NCBI RefSeq assembly: GCF_015694725.1 | Contig: NZ_JADQDQ010000003.1 | Coordinates: 434,001 to 498,000 of the forward strand | DNA: 64,000 nucleotides | DNA from: Hymenobacter jeongseonensis | Lineage (GTDB): Bacteria > Bacteroidota > Bacteroidia > Cytophagales > Hymenobacteraceae | Reading direction: 5' to 3' | Shown here: piece by piece, positions 19,401 to 27,140 of the stretch | How the letters are laid out: the number at the start of each line of letters is the position of its first letter | Numbering within the stretch: the stretch's first letter is position 1 | The notes under the pieces: generated by a model | Databases searched by the model: none | What the model was told of the DNA's origin: nothing | The model's input: the letters and a program-made list of their open reading frames with translations, nothing else | Position numbers and translations under genes: made by a program

Positions 19401-20922
19401 GGACACACTGAACGCTCTGATTGAAAGCATTGCCTCGCCGGTACTGGAAGTATCTCGCGTGGTACGTGCTATCTCGGAAGGCGACTTGACCCAACGCGTA
19501 GAAGTGCCCACCACGGGCGACATTCTGGCCATGGCCAACGCGCTTAACCTTGCTGTTGAAAACCTGAACGAACTACTGGGCGAAATCAACGATTCGTCGC
19601 AGATTGTGGGTACGTCTTCGGAAGAAATGGCTGGTAAAGGCCAGGAAATGAGCCGCGTAACGGTCGATGTGGCTTTGGCCATGCAGCAAATGGCTGAAGG
19701 TGCCCAGAATCAGGCTTTGAAAACCGACCAGGCCTTTAAGCTGATTGAGGAAATCATGCAGGCCACCAAGGAAACCGCCAACAAGGCCGATGTAGTAAAC
19801 AAATCGGCTATTCTAGGTGAACAAACCTCCCAGCTGGGCTTGAAAACGGTGGCGGAAGTGGTGAAAAACATGGAAGAAATATCCAGCGCCGCTTCCCAGA
19901 CTTCGCGCACTATTGAAGTGTTGAGCACCCGGTCGGGAGAAATTAGCAAGTCGCTGGGTGTGATTACCGATATTGCCTCGCAAACCAACCTGCTGGCCCT
20001 GAACGCCGCCATCGAAGCGGCCCGCGCCGGAGAAGCCGGCCGTGGTTTTGCCGTTGTAGCTGAAGAAATCCGGAAGTTGGCCGAAGGCTCCCGCAAATCA
20101 GCCAACGAAATTGCTACGTTGGTAGAGGATGTGAAAAAAGATACTTCCTCGGCCGCAACCGCTATTTCGACCATGGAAAACCGGGTATTGAAAGGCAAGA
20201 ACGCCACATTCGAAGCCAGCTCGGCCTTTAAAAACATTGCCACCAGCAGTGGCGAAACGCTCCGCACCTCGCGCGACATTCTCACGGCTACTGAGGTTCA
20301 GAAAACCTCGATTGGCGACGTGGTGAAGTACGTGGAAGAAGTAGTAGCCATTGCCGAGCAAACGGCAACCGGCACACAGCAAGTGGCCGGCACGGCCAAA
20401 CAATTGTCGACGGCCATGCAGGAGCTGACCACCAGCTCGCAGCGCCTCACCGACATTGCCGACGACCTCCAGGCCGGTCTCGAAACCTTCCAGCTCAGCT
20501 CTTATGAGCCCGAGCCAGAGCCACTGCCCGTTCGGCGCGGTCCCAGTGCTCGTGATACGTACCGGGCCCGCGATTCTTACGCCACGGAGCCGCAGAACAG
20601 CATGGCTGCCCGCCGCGCCCAACGGCAAAGTGAAGCGGCGCCCGAACCTGTAGACAATAGCCGTCGCAATGGATTAGCACGGCGCAGTTCCCGTATTGAA
20701 TCCGCAGCCCCTGCAGCTCCCACACGCCCCGAGCGGCGGATTCGCCCGGAGCGCGCCGAGTCCTCGGCTAAGGCAACGTCTCTTGCGCCAACGGCATCGC
20801 GGCCAGTTACCAGCCGTTCGGTTGCACCGGCTAAGCCGGCAGCTGCTAAGAATGGTAAGACCCAGCAAAACGGCCAAGCCGTTCCCGCTGCAACACCTAA
20901 ATCGAAAGCCAAAGCCAAGTAA
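16480..20922 (+). CDS. Soluble poly-HAMP methyl-accepting chemotaxis-type receptor
   Basis: 1480 residues with no signal peptide or transmembrane segment, so a cytoplasmic receptor. A short N-terminal stretch is followed by a divergent HAMP unit (residues 60-200). Eight consecutive 92-residue units then begin with LN(I/L/T)F(A/G)(G/D)EVTRVA, each containing VGTEG, LGGQA and a DNVN..A..LTSQ(V/M)[10 protein letters not shown] block; a ninth, divergent HAMP pair follows. The signalling domain (about 1050-1330) has the canonical hairpin tip [19 protein letters not shown] Pro/Ala/Arg-rich tail ends KSKAKAK with no CheR-binding pentapeptide. The repeats closely resemble those of fungal Nik1-type histidine kinases. 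No separate ligand-binding domain is visible. It heads a cluster with cheW, cheY, cheA and cheC. Confidence 0.93.
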   Translation: MASPKTPQTKPRRSTVLAASEDITGGKPDSGAVSALDVLRTNNDLTRKKGGSRGSIDTQDPGYVNDQLNRVLYALDAFKKGDVSVRLTKQNDDIFAEIAEAYNSMVEMIGGVGGEVSRISKVAGVEGNLKARASAEGAAGFWRDMINNINGLVDSIAVPVLEVGKVLKNISRGNLDESFQIPVSGDFKLMAETINKTIDNLNIFAGEVTRVAQEVGTEGKLGGQASVPNVGGIWKDLTDNVNNMASNLTSQVRDIANVATAVAKGDLTQKVTVDVKGEFLQLKQNLNQMVDSLNLFAGEVTRVAQEVGTEGKLGGQASVPNVAGVWKDLTDNVNNMASNLTSQVRDIANVATAVAKGDLSQKVTVDVKGELLQLKQNLNQMVDSLNLFAGEVTRVAQEVGTEGRLGGQASVPSVAGVWKDLTDNVNYMASNLTSQVRDIANVATAVAKGDLTQTVTVDVKGEFLQLKQNLNQMVASLNLFAGEVTRVAQEVGTEGKLGGQASVPNVAGVWKALTDNVNDMAAALTSQVRDIANVATAVARGDLSQKMTVNVKGEILELKNILNQMVDSLNIFGDEVTRVAREVGTEGKLGGQAVVPRVGGTWKELTDNVNTMASNLTSQVRDIANVATAVSKGDLSQKITVDVKGELLDLKDNLNQMVDSLNIFAGEVTRVAREVGTEGILGGQANVPRVSGTWKDLTDNVNTMASNLTSQMRDIANVATAVAKGDLSQKITVNVRGELLQLKENLNEMVDSLNTFGDEVTRVAREVGTEGKLGGQAKVPNVRGTWKDLTDNVNTMASNLTSQVRDIANVATAVSRGDLSQKVSVNVNGELLDLKDNLNRMVDSLNIFAGEVTRVAQEVGTEGKLGGQASVPSVAGVWKELTDNVNYMASNLTTQVRGIVKVVTAVSKGDLTQKLTLQAKGEVADLADTINRMVDDLNRLASEVSRVAKVAGVEGKLTERATVGGVSGSWKELVDTLNALIESIASPVLEVSRVVRAISEGDLTQRVEVPTTGDILAMANALNLAVENLNELLGEINDSSQIVGTSSEEMAGKGQEMSRVTVDVALAMQQMAEGAQNQALKTDQAFKLIEEIMQATKETANKADVVNKSAILGEQTSQLGLKTVAEVVKNMEEISSAASQTSRTIEVLSTRSGEISKSLGVITDIASQTNLLALNAAIEAARAGEAGRGFAVVAEEIRKLAEGSRKSANEIATLVEDVKKDTSSAATAISTMENRVLKGKNATFEASSAFKNIATSSGETLRTSRDILTATEVQKTSIGDVVKYVEEVVAIAEQTATGTQQVAGTAKQLSTAMQELTTSSQRLTDIADDLQAGLETFQLSSYEPEPEPLPVRRGPSARDTYRARDSYATEPQNSMAARRAQRQSEAAPEPVDNSRRNGLARRSSRIESAAPAAPTRPERRIRPERAESSAKATSLAPTASRPVTSRSVAPAKPAAAKNGKTQQNGQAVPAATPKSKAKAK
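17080..19287 (+). repeat. Eight tandem 276-base units encoding 92-residue HAMP repeats
   Basis: Unit starts are at 17080, 17356, 17632, 17908, 18184, 18460, 18736 and 19012, a period of exactly 276 bases with no indel. A diverged ninth unit starts at 19288. Protein identity between units is high, while third codon positions vary. The first four and the eighth carry VAQEVGTEG; the fifth to seventh carry VAREVGTEG. Confidence 0.93.
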
Positions 20923-21012
20923 TACAGGTAGTGGGTGCTTAGAAGTTTCGTTTTTCGAGATTCTAAGTACTCACTCCCAATTACTCCTTACTCAATACTG
21001 ATTATTAAGTAC

Positions 21013-21543
21013 ATGGCCGAGATTGAACTCGCTTCGCCTACTCCCAAAGCCGAACGCATCAAACCCGCTGAGTTGGTGCAGCTCATCGTGTTTCGCTTGG
21101 GCGATGAGGACTATGGCATCCGCATCGAACAGGTGAAGGAAGTCACGGTGACGCCTGAGGTGGCACGCATGCCCAAGACCCCGCCTTTCATCAAAGGCAT
21201 TGCTAACCTGCGCGGCGATATCATTGCCATCATTGACTTGGAAGAGCGTTTTCGGCTGCGGCCCGCGGGCCGTCCTTTGCCCGAGCGCTCCTATACCGTA
21301 GCAGTAGAAGCGGCCGACTACACATTGGGACTGATGGTCCGCGATGTGCCGAGGCCCTTTACATTGCCTCTCAGCCAGATTGAGCCAGCGCCCGAATTCG
21401 TGCAAGATTCCAGCACCCGGGACAAATACCTGGAAGGCATTGCCAAACTGCCCGAAGGCGGAATCATTATCGTGTTGGACATGCGTAAGGTGCTCACTCC
21501 GAGCGAAGTGATGCGGTTGCCCGGAAAAGGAGCATCTTCCTAG
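21013..21543 (+). CDS. cheW: CheW-like coupling protein
   Basis: Couples receptor arrays to CheA through an SH3-like double barrel. The 176-residue protein shows the CheW signature from LVQLIVFRLGDEDYGIRIEQVKEV through PFIKGIANLRGDIIAIIDL (containing the NLRG motif) to the C-terminal strand IIIVLDMRKVL. I chose the ATG at 21013 (MAEIEL); in-frame sequence upstream is a repeat-like, AT-rich spacer. It follows the receptor gene by 90 bases on the same strand. Confidence 0.92.
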   Translation: MAEIELASPTPKAERIKPAELVQLIVFRLGDEDYGIRIEQVKEVTVTPEVARMPKTPPFIKGIANLRGDIIAIIDLEERFRLRPAGRPLPERSYTVAVEAADYTLGLMVRDVPRPFTLPLSQIEPAPEFVQDSSTRDKYLEGIAKLPEGGIIIVLDMRKVLTPSEVMRLPGKGASS

Positions 21544-21567
21544 CCTGCTACCCGTACAACGCGGGGC

Positions 21568-21595
21568 TTGGCTGTGTAGCCCGGCCGTACATTCG
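21568..21595 (+). promoter_or_regulatory. Possible internal promoter before the cheY-like gene
   Basis: TTG (21568-21570) and TACATTCG (21588-21595) are 17 bases apart. The -7 element has one mismatch to TAnnTTTG. The start codon lies 10 bases past the element, so this would give a very short leader. Confidence 0.35.
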
Positions 21596-21605
21596 ATTTA
21601 TCCCC

Positions 21606-22007
21606 ATGTCACCCACCATTATGAATAAGCGCATTCTCATCGTCGACGACTCGTTCTACATGCGTACGATGCTCAAGAACATGCTCACCGATGCCGGCTA
21701 CGAAGTAGTAGGGGAAGCGGCCAATGGCGCCCAAGCCCTGGAAATGGCAACGTCTACCGCTCCCGACCTCATTACGCTCGACGTCATTCTGCCCGATAAC
21801 ACCGGCCTTGACGTACTCAAGAGCCTTCGGCAGATTCAGCCATCGGCCAAAGTGGTGATGTGCAGCGCCGTAGGGCAGGAAGTTATTGTGAACGAAGCCA
21901 TCGAAAACGGTGCGTTAGCTTACATTGTAAAGCCGTTCTCGGAAGAGAAAGTATTGGAAATCGTAGGAGCTGCGTTGCAAAACGACGCCACCGAACAAAC
22001 CGCGTAA
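21606..22007 (+). CDS. cheY: CheY-like single-domain response regulator
   Basis: Receiver domain alone (133 residues). The acidic pair D14-D15 is in ILIVDDSFYMR, the phosphoacceptor D59 in LITLDVILPD, the Ser/Thr switch position in MCSAVGQ, and the conserved Lys in YIVKPFSEEK. No output domain follows, so it should act by protein interaction, as CheY does. A second in-frame ATG at 21621 (MNKRILIVDD) is an equally good start and would shorten it by five residues. It lies between cheW and cheA. Confidence 0.92.
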   Translation: MSPTIMNKRILIVDDSFYMRTMLKNMLTDAGYEVVGEAANGAQALEMATSTAPDLITLDVILPDNTGLDVLKSLRQIQPSAKVVMCSAVGQEVIVNEAIENGALAYIVKPFSEEKVLEIVGAALQNDATEQTA

Positions 22008-22112
22008 GGTGCAGGCTCAACCGTTCGTATCAGTGCCGCTATTCCTCGAAGTCGAGGGGGCGTGTGTATGCGCAACGGATTTGGGGATGGTCGACTTAAC
22101 GTGCCTTGGCCA

Positions 22113-23753
22113 ATGAAAACGCGCGACCAGGAATATCGGGAGCTGTTTATGGCCGAAGCACTGGAGTATTACGACTCCATGAGCCGGCACCTGAGCGAGT
22201 TGGAAAACAATCCCAACGCCGGCCCGGCCCTCAACGAGCTGTTCCGGCTCATGCACAACCTGAAGGCCAATGCCCGGGCTATGGGTTTCACCGACTTGGG
22301 CGAAGTAGCCCACCACCTTGAAACGCTCTTTGGGCTGATTCGGGACAAGGAACGCACGTTTAGTGGGGTGCTTATTCGGGTAGTCTTTGCCGGGGTCGAT
22401 GCCTTGGGCAACATGATTCGGGCAGTGGGGGCTAATCAGCCCATGCCTGAGGTTTCGGGCTTGCTCGATAATCTCGACCGCCTCGTGCGGGGCGAAGCTC
22501 CTTTGCTGGAAGAGATTGAAGCCCCTGAGACCGAAGAGGAATCCAACCGGAAAATGGAGCTGTCTGACTTGGTGTATATCCAGGTTAAAAAGCTTGATAA
22601 TCTGTTGAATCTGGTAGGGGAGTTGGTGATTGACCGCGACCGTATTATGACGCTGGCCCAAGAAATTGACAACCCGGCGTTGCTGGCAACGGCTCAGCAC
22701 CTGTTCCGCATCTCCGACGATTTGCAGTACAGCGTGATGGATGCCCGCTTGGTGGGCGTGGGGGTGCTGCTGAACAAGTTTCCCCGCGTGGTGCGCGACG
22801 TAGCGAGTGCCGAGGACAAACAGGTGGAATTGACGATGAGCGGTCAGGACGTTCAGATTGACCGGAACATTCTGCAAATCATCACCGATGCCTTGTTGCA
22901 CTTGGTGCGCAATGCAGTAAGCCACGGCCTCGAAACCACCGAGCAGCGGCTGCAGGCAGGCAAGCCCGCCGTGGGACAACTCACGCTTTCGGCACTTACC
23001 GAGCGCGACGATGTGCTGATTCAGGTGCGGGACGACGGCCGCGGCATCAATACCGAAGCGGTCCGTCGCAAAGCCATCGAGCGCGGCCTGACGACGGCCA
23101 AAGCCGCCGCCGCCTTGCCGGAACAGGCCATTTGGTCCTTCCTGTTTGAGCCCGGTTTCTCAATGGCCGATAAAGTCACCGACATTTCGGGCCGCGGGGT
23201 GGGGCTGGATGTGGTGAAGCTGGCATTGGATTCTTTAGGCGGTCAGCTACGGGTCGAATCCCAACTGGGCAAGGGAACCACCTTTACCTTGGTGCTCCCA
23301 ACTTCAATTGCCGTGAAAGGCGCCCTGCTGGTGGAGGTAGACGAGCGGCCATATGCCGTTCCGTTGCTGCACACCGATACGGTGCTGGCTTTGCATCCCG
23401 GCCAGATATCAGTAGTTGGTGGGGTGCTGGTCACCCATTTCCACGAGGAAGCCGTGCCGCTGGTTCCGCTACGCCAACTGCTGTATGAAGAAGGCGACGA
23501 GCCATTGCCGTTCGCCACCAAAACCGATATGAATGGGCCCCAGCACGTGTTGGTGGTCAACTACAACAACCGCCGCTTGGGCTTGCTGGTGGACCGGTTC
23601 ATGCGCCAGCAGAACATTGTCATCAAGCCGCTGAGCAAGCCATTGGATACCATTGACCTGTTTGGGGGAGTCACCCTGCTCGGGAGCGGACAAGTCTGCC
23701 TGGTGCTCGACGTGCCCGCCCTTACCCGTCTGTTTTTAAACAAACGGCCGTAA
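22113..23753 (+). CDS. cheA: CheA-type histidine kinase lacking the P2 domain
   Basis: Class II histidine kinase of the chemosensory array; 546 residues from the ATG at 22113. The P1 phosphotransfer domain carries H48 in LMHNLKANARAMGF, the same residue number as the phosphorylated His of E. coli CheA. The P3 dimerisation helix pair starts near VQVKKLDNLLNLVGELVI. P4 has the N box HLVRNAVSHGLE, G1 box DDGRGI and G2 box GRGVGLDVVK. The P5 CheW-like domain fills the C-terminus. The linker between P1 and P3 is about 40 residues and has no P2 (CheY/CheB docking) domain, which makes it shorter than the roughly 650-residue enteric CheA. An in-frame upstream start exists at 22062 but lacks family support. 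Confidence 0.93.
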   Translation: MKTRDQEYRELFMAEALEYYDSMSRHLSELENNPNAGPALNELFRLMHNLKANARAMGFTDLGEVAHHLETLFGLIRDKERTFSGVLIRVVFAGVDALGNMIRAVGANQPMPEVSGLLDNLDRLVRGEAPLLEEIEAPETEEESNRKMELSDLVYIQVKKLDNLLNLVGELVIDRDRIMTLAQEIDNPALLATAQHLFRISDDLQYSVMDARLVGVGVLLNKFPRVVRDVASAEDKQVELTMSGQDVQIDRNILQIITDALLHLVRNAVSHGLETTEQRLQAGKPAVGQLTLSALTERDDVLIQVRDDGRGINTEAVRRKAIERGLTTAKAAAALPEQAIWSFLFEPGFSMADKVTDISGRGVGLDVVKLALDSLGGQLRVESQLGKGTTFTLVLPTSIAVKGALLVEVDERPYAVPLLHTDTVLALHPGQISVVGGVLVTHFHEEAVPLVPLRQLLYEEGDEPLPFATKTDMNGPQHVLVVNYNNRRLGLLVDRFMRQQNIVIKPLSKPLDTIDLFGGVTLLGSGQVCLVLDVPALTRLFLNKRP

Positions 23754-23806
23754 TCTCTTTCTTCAACCCCAGTACTCGCAACTGCACTTCCCCTATTTTG
23801 TACGTT

Positions 23807-24439
23807 ATGGATTTATCGATGACTGATTTAGAGCGTGATATAATCCGCGAGATTTTGAACATTGGCTTGGCGCGCGCCGCCGACTCGTTCGCCGTTATTG
23901 CCCAGGAACGGGTGCTTTTGGAAGTGCCGAACATTGATTTGTTGGACAGCGACGATATTCTGGTAAGAGTGCGCGAGTACCAGTCGAGGCACGTTCCCAT
24001 TCAATCCGATATTCGGGGGGATTTCAACGGCACTACGCTGATGTTTTTCTCGGGGCAGCACATTCAGCGGCTCTCGCGCGTTTGCCTGCGCATGCAGACG
24101 ACGGAATCGCTGGAAGTGAACGAGTTGCAGGAGTCCTTGCTGCTCGAAATCAGCAATATCATCACCGGGGCCCTGGTCACGCAGTTGGCCAATATTCTGA
24201 AAGCGAATATTTACGGCGCACCCCCCGTTGCTCCGCATGGCGATGTGGCCGATATCATGCAGGCCCTATTGCCTGAGCAGCAATTGCAGCCACTTATTTT
24301 TTCGGTTATTACCCAGTTCTCGGACAAGGACAACATGGTGGAACTGCCCTTGATGTTATTCTTTGACCGTGACACGTTTACCAAAATTCTGGAGATAATT
24401 CGCAGCTACGATTTCCTAGGCAGCCAGATGTCGGCTTAG
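23807..24439 (+). CDS. cheC: CheC-type CheY-P phosphatase with two active-site motifs
   Basis: CheC/CheX/FliY-fold protein of 210 residues, expected to dephosphorylate CheY-P and end the signal. The family active site is (D/S)xxxExxN followed by 22 residues and Pro. The first copy is DIIREILN near residue 12, with Pro exactly 22 residues later in LLEVPNI. The second copy is SLLLEISN near residue 110, with a Pro at the right distance in GAPPV. Both sites look intact. No CheD partner is encoded nearby. I chose the ATG at 23807; a TTG three codons upstream is possible. It is the last gene before a terminator. Confidence 0.88.
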   Translation: MDLSMTDLERDIIREILNIGLARAADSFAVIAQERVLLEVPNIDLLDSDDILVRVREYQSRHVPIQSDIRGDFNGTTLMFFSGQHIQRLSRVCLRMQTTESLEVNELQESLLLEISNIITGALVTQLANILKANIYGAPPVAPHGDVADIMQALLPEQQLQPLIFSVITQFSDKDNMVELPLMLFFDRDTFTKILEIIRSYDFLGSQMSA

Positions 24440-24469
24440 AAAATCATTCGCCTGTTAGTTACTTTTTTT

Positions 24470-24512
24470 GAACGTCATGCTGCGTGGTTCGCTTCATGAC
24501 GTTCTTTCTTTA
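24470..24512 (+). terminator. Terminator of the chemosensory cluster
   Basis: GAACGTCATG (24470-24479) pairs perfectly with CATGACGTTC (24495-24504), and a T-rich tail follows. Its outer arm matches the start of the type B palindromic repeats, so it may be a shortened copy. Confidence 0.75.
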
Positions 24513-24582
24513 CCATAGTGTATAGCCCAGGCTTTTAGCTGCTGGCAACTTTGGTTTTCTGTTCATCCACAAGCAATTCATA

Positions 24583-25680
24583 ATGCCTAAATCTGAAGCC
24601 GCATTGGCCCAAAAAATAGCTTCTTTCGACCCCAATGCTCCCGGAGATGCCGCGGGCGGCCTTTTCGGCCTGCCTTTCACACCCGAGGAAGCGCGGGTAG
24701 TGGTAGTGCCCGTGCCGTGGGAGGTTACCGTGAGCTACCGGGCCGGCACGGCCAAAGGCCCGGCAGCCATCCACGAAGCGTCGCTGCAGGTGGACTTGTA
24801 CGACCCGGACCTGCCCGATGCCTGGAAGCTCGGCTTGGCCATGGAGGAAGAAGACGAAACCATCGCCGCTGTTAGCAACAAATTGCGTCCCCTCGCGGCC
24901 GATTACATCAACTGGATTGAGGACGGCCAACCCGAAGCGGGCCTGGGCAAGCACGGTGGAGTGCCCGCCCAGGTCACCGCAGAAGGCACCAAGATGGTGC
25001 AGTGGCTCAAAGAAAAAACCGGCGCTCTGCTCGACCAAGGCAAAGGGGTGGTGGTACTGGGCGGCGACCACAGCACGCCCCTTGGCTACCTGCACGCGCT
25101 GGCCGAGCGGAACGAGGAATTTGCCATTCTCCAGTTCGACGCACACTGCGATTTGCGTCCGGCTTACGAAGGCTTCAAATATTCGCATGCCAGCATCATG
25201 CACAATGCCTTGGAGTTGCCTCAGGTCAAGAAACTCGTGCAGGTAGGCATCCGCGACATGTGCCAGCAAGAAGCCGAGTACATTGCCACTTCCAATGGCC
25301 GGGTTGCCCTGTTCAGCCAGCGCTTTTTAAGCGAGGAAAAATTCGCCAAAAAATCCTGGAAGAAGGTCTGCGGCAAAATCATCGCGCAGCTGCCCCCCAA
25401 AGTGTACATCAGCTTCGATATTGACGGGCTGGACCCCAAGCTGTGCCCCGGCACCGGCACGCCCGTGCCCGGCGGCTTGGAGTTCGAAGAAGCCACTTAT
25501 TTGATTCGCTCCATCGTGCGCGCCGGCATCACCATCATCGGTTGCGACCTCAACGAGGTGGCGCCCGGCGATACGGACTGGAACGGCATTGTGGGCGCCC
25601 GCCTGCTCTACCAACTTTGCAATTGGATGGCCGTATCCCAAGGCCGCCTCGTTGCCAAGGGCATGGAGGTAGCCGAATAA
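24583..25680 (+). CDS. Agmatinase/arginase-family ureohydrolase
   Basis: Binuclear manganese hydrolase of 365 residues. Metal ligands are visible in VLGGDHSTPLGY, QFDAHCDLRPAYEG and ISFDIDGLDP, followed by GTGTPVPGGLEFEE and CDLNEVAPGDTDWNG. The gap between the first and second Asp motifs and the GTGTP block favour agmatinase over arginase, but formimidoylglutamase cannot be excluded. The N-terminus (about 100 residues before GGDHS) is longer than in E. coli SpeB, as is usual in Bacteroidota homologues. It stands alone between the che terminator and a small membrane protein gene. Confidence 0.85.
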   Translation: MPKSEAALAQKIASFDPNAPGDAAGGLFGLPFTPEEARVVVVPVPWEVTVSYRAGTAKGPAAIHEASLQVDLYDPDLPDAWKLGLAMEEEDETIAAVSNKLRPLAADYINWIEDGQPEAGLGKHGGVPAQVTAEGTKMVQWLKEKTGALLDQGKGVVVLGGDHSTPLGYLHALAERNEEFAILQFDAHCDLRPAYEGFKYSHASIMHNALELPQVKKLVQVGIRDMCQQEAEYIATSNGRVALFSQRFLSEEKFAKKSWKKVCGKIIAQLPPKVYISFDIDGLDPKLCPGTGTPVPGGLEFEEATYLIRSIVRAGITIIGCDLNEVAPGDTDWNGIVGARLLYQLCNWMAVSQGRLVAKGMEVAE

Positions 25681-25706
25681 CTTCTTTCACTTCAACTCAT
25701 TGTTCC

Positions 25707-26045
25707 ATGCTTGGCTTCATTCTTAAATTTATTCTGACCGCATTATTGGTATACGGCCTGAGCATGGTGCTGCCGGGCGTGGTGCTTAGCGGCTTTGGTA
25801 GTGCGGCCATTCTGGTGCTCGTGCTTGGCCTGCTCAATGCGGTAGTGAAGCCGATTCTCAAAATTCTGGGGTTCCCCATCACGGTGCTCACCCTGGGGTT
25901 GTTTCTATTGGTTATCAACGTTATAATCGTAAAGTTGGCTGACTTCCTGATGAGCAGCTTCGACGTTCACGGCCTCCTCAACGCATTGCTTTTCAGCATT
26001 GCGTTATCCATCGTCAATGCCGTGGTTGACTTGGTAGTTGACTAG
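25707..26045 (+). CDS. Phage-holin-family (superfamily IV) small membrane protein
   Basis: 112 residues with four hydrophobic segments and very few charges: FILKFILTALLVYGLSMVL, AAILVLVLGLLNAVV, VLTLGLFLLVINVIIV and ALLFSIALSIVNAVVDLVV. The central VKPILKILGFPITVLTLGLF is characteristic of the 4-TMS mycobacterial-type holin family (YvlD-like). No lysin or phage gene is nearby, so a house-keeping envelope role is more likely than lysis. It starts 26 bases after the ureohydrolase stop and may share its transcript. Confidence 0.8.
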   Translation: MLGFILKFILTALLVYGLSMVLPGVVLSGFGSAAILVLVLGLLNAVVKPILKILGFPITVLTLGLFLLVINVIIVKLADFLMSSFDVHGLLNALLFSIALSIVNAVVDLVVD

Positions 26046-26068
26046 ACGATAACCGAAAGACCAACCGG

Positions 26069-26111
26069 GAAGCCCCCATGCTGCGCCTTTACGGGGCAGT
26101 ATGGGGGCTTT
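26069..26111. terminator. Terminator hairpin between the holin-like and DUF4349 genes
   Basis: AAGCCCCCATGCTGC pairs with GCAGTATGGGGGCTT with one unpaired position. The tail TTGTCGTTTTC on the plus strand is T-rich. It lies between convergent genes and may serve both. Confidence 0.7.
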
Positions 26112-26134
26112 GTCGTTTTCGTACAACACTGGTA

Positions 26135-26995
26135 TCAGGCTAGGCGACGGCGCCACCGTTTTACCGCCCACCAAGCGGCGCTACCGAGCAGCAGGAACGG
26201 CCAGATGGCCACCACGCCAATCAGCACGCTGGTAATAAGCGTCCAGCCGGTGTAAAAGGAATCGACCAGCCGGCTGCTGAACGAGACGACGGGCGCATCG
26301 GGGATGGGCTGGGCCAGCGGCTGGTAGCACACCAGCGAGATGGTGGAGTAGGCCACTTCGTCGTTCAGCGTTTTGATGCGACTTTCGGTGCTTTCGATTT
26401 CCTCGCGCACTTCGCCAATTTTCTGCTCTACTTCCAGCACGTCGCTGATTTTTTTGGCGCGGGCCAGCAGGGCAATGTAGCGCTGCTCAACGATGCGTTT
26501 GGTGCGCAGGCGGGCGGCAATGTCGGCGTGTTGTGCTGTTACGTCGTCGGTTGTCAGCTTCTTCTCCTCCACGGTACCCAGGTTGCCCAAAGCTGCCATC
26601 ATGGCTCGAAAGCGGGAGGGAAGCACCCGGATGGTCATGGCCTGGCGCCATTCTTCCTCTTCCCGTACTTCATTAGCAGCGCTCAAAAACCCACCATTGC
26701 GCTGCACCAAGCTGTCTAGGCGCTTGCTTGCCTGCGGCAAATTTTCCACTTTCAGCCGTAAATCGGCGTGGTAGATGAGTAGCCGGGCGGGCGCAACTAC
26801 GGCTGCCGTAGGTGTGGCCAATGTGGGCCCCGGCATGCCTTCGTTTAATTCTTTGTCGGCCTCCATGCTAGGCGGAGGCGCGTTCATCATCATTTCCTTG
26901 GCAGGCACTGCGATAGCACTTTTTTCTTCGTTGGCGCGGCTGCAGCTGCTCAAAAGCGCTGCTAGCCCAAGGAGAATTCCCAGGGTGTACTTCAT
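26135..26995 (-). CDS. DUF4349 lipoprotein with coiled coil and C-terminal membrane helix
   Basis: 286 residues. The N-terminal signal ends in a lipobox (LLSSC, Cys18). The conserved DUF4349 core runs from LLIYHADLRLKVENL through NGGFLSAANE to MTIRVLPSRF. A coiled coil of about 50 residues (LEVEQKIGEVREEIESTESRI) follows. A single hydrophobic helix (LITSVLIGVVAIWPFLLLGSAAW) and a basic tail KRWRRRLA close the protein. This layout suggests an envelope protein anchored at both ends. Function is unknown. A segment of about 40 residues rich in Met, Pro and Ala separates the lipobox from the core. Confidence 0.82.
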   Translation of the reverse strand: MKYTLGILLGLAALLSSCSRANEEKSAIAVPAKEMMMNAPPPSMEADKELNEGMPGPTLATPTAAVVAPARLLIYHADLRLKVENLPQASKRLDSLVQRNGGFLSAANEVREEEEWRQAMTIRVLPSRFRAMMAALGNLGTVEEKKLTTDDVTAQHADIAARLRTKRIVEQRYIALLARAKKISDVLEVEQKIGEVREEIESTESRIKTLNDEVAYSTISLVCYQPLAQPIPDAPVVSFSSRLVDSFYTGWTLITSVLIGVVAIWPFLLLGSAAWWAVKRWRRRLA

Positions 26996-27088
26996 GATTC
27001 ATCGGTGGTAAGGTGAAATCTGAAACAGAAGCTGCGCAGCTACTTTTATCCCAACGCACAAGCAGAAGTAACCCGTACACCCGTAAAT

Positions 27089-27120
27089 AAAAATGCCCGG
27101 CTCAGGAGCCGGGCATTTTT
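27089..27120 (-). terminator. Rho-independent terminator after murA
   Basis: AAAAATGCCCGGCT pairs perfectly with AGCCGGGCATTTTT around a CAGG loop, 14 bp in all. It begins 21 bases past the murA stop on the minus strand and is A/T-flanked on both sides. Confidence 0.88.
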
Positions 27121-27140
27121 AAAATGACGCAATAACCGGC

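Noticed and set aside
25707..26045. Holin-family protein as sign of a prophage
   Set aside because: No lysin, structural or integration genes are nearby, and the family includes many chromosomal non-phage members.
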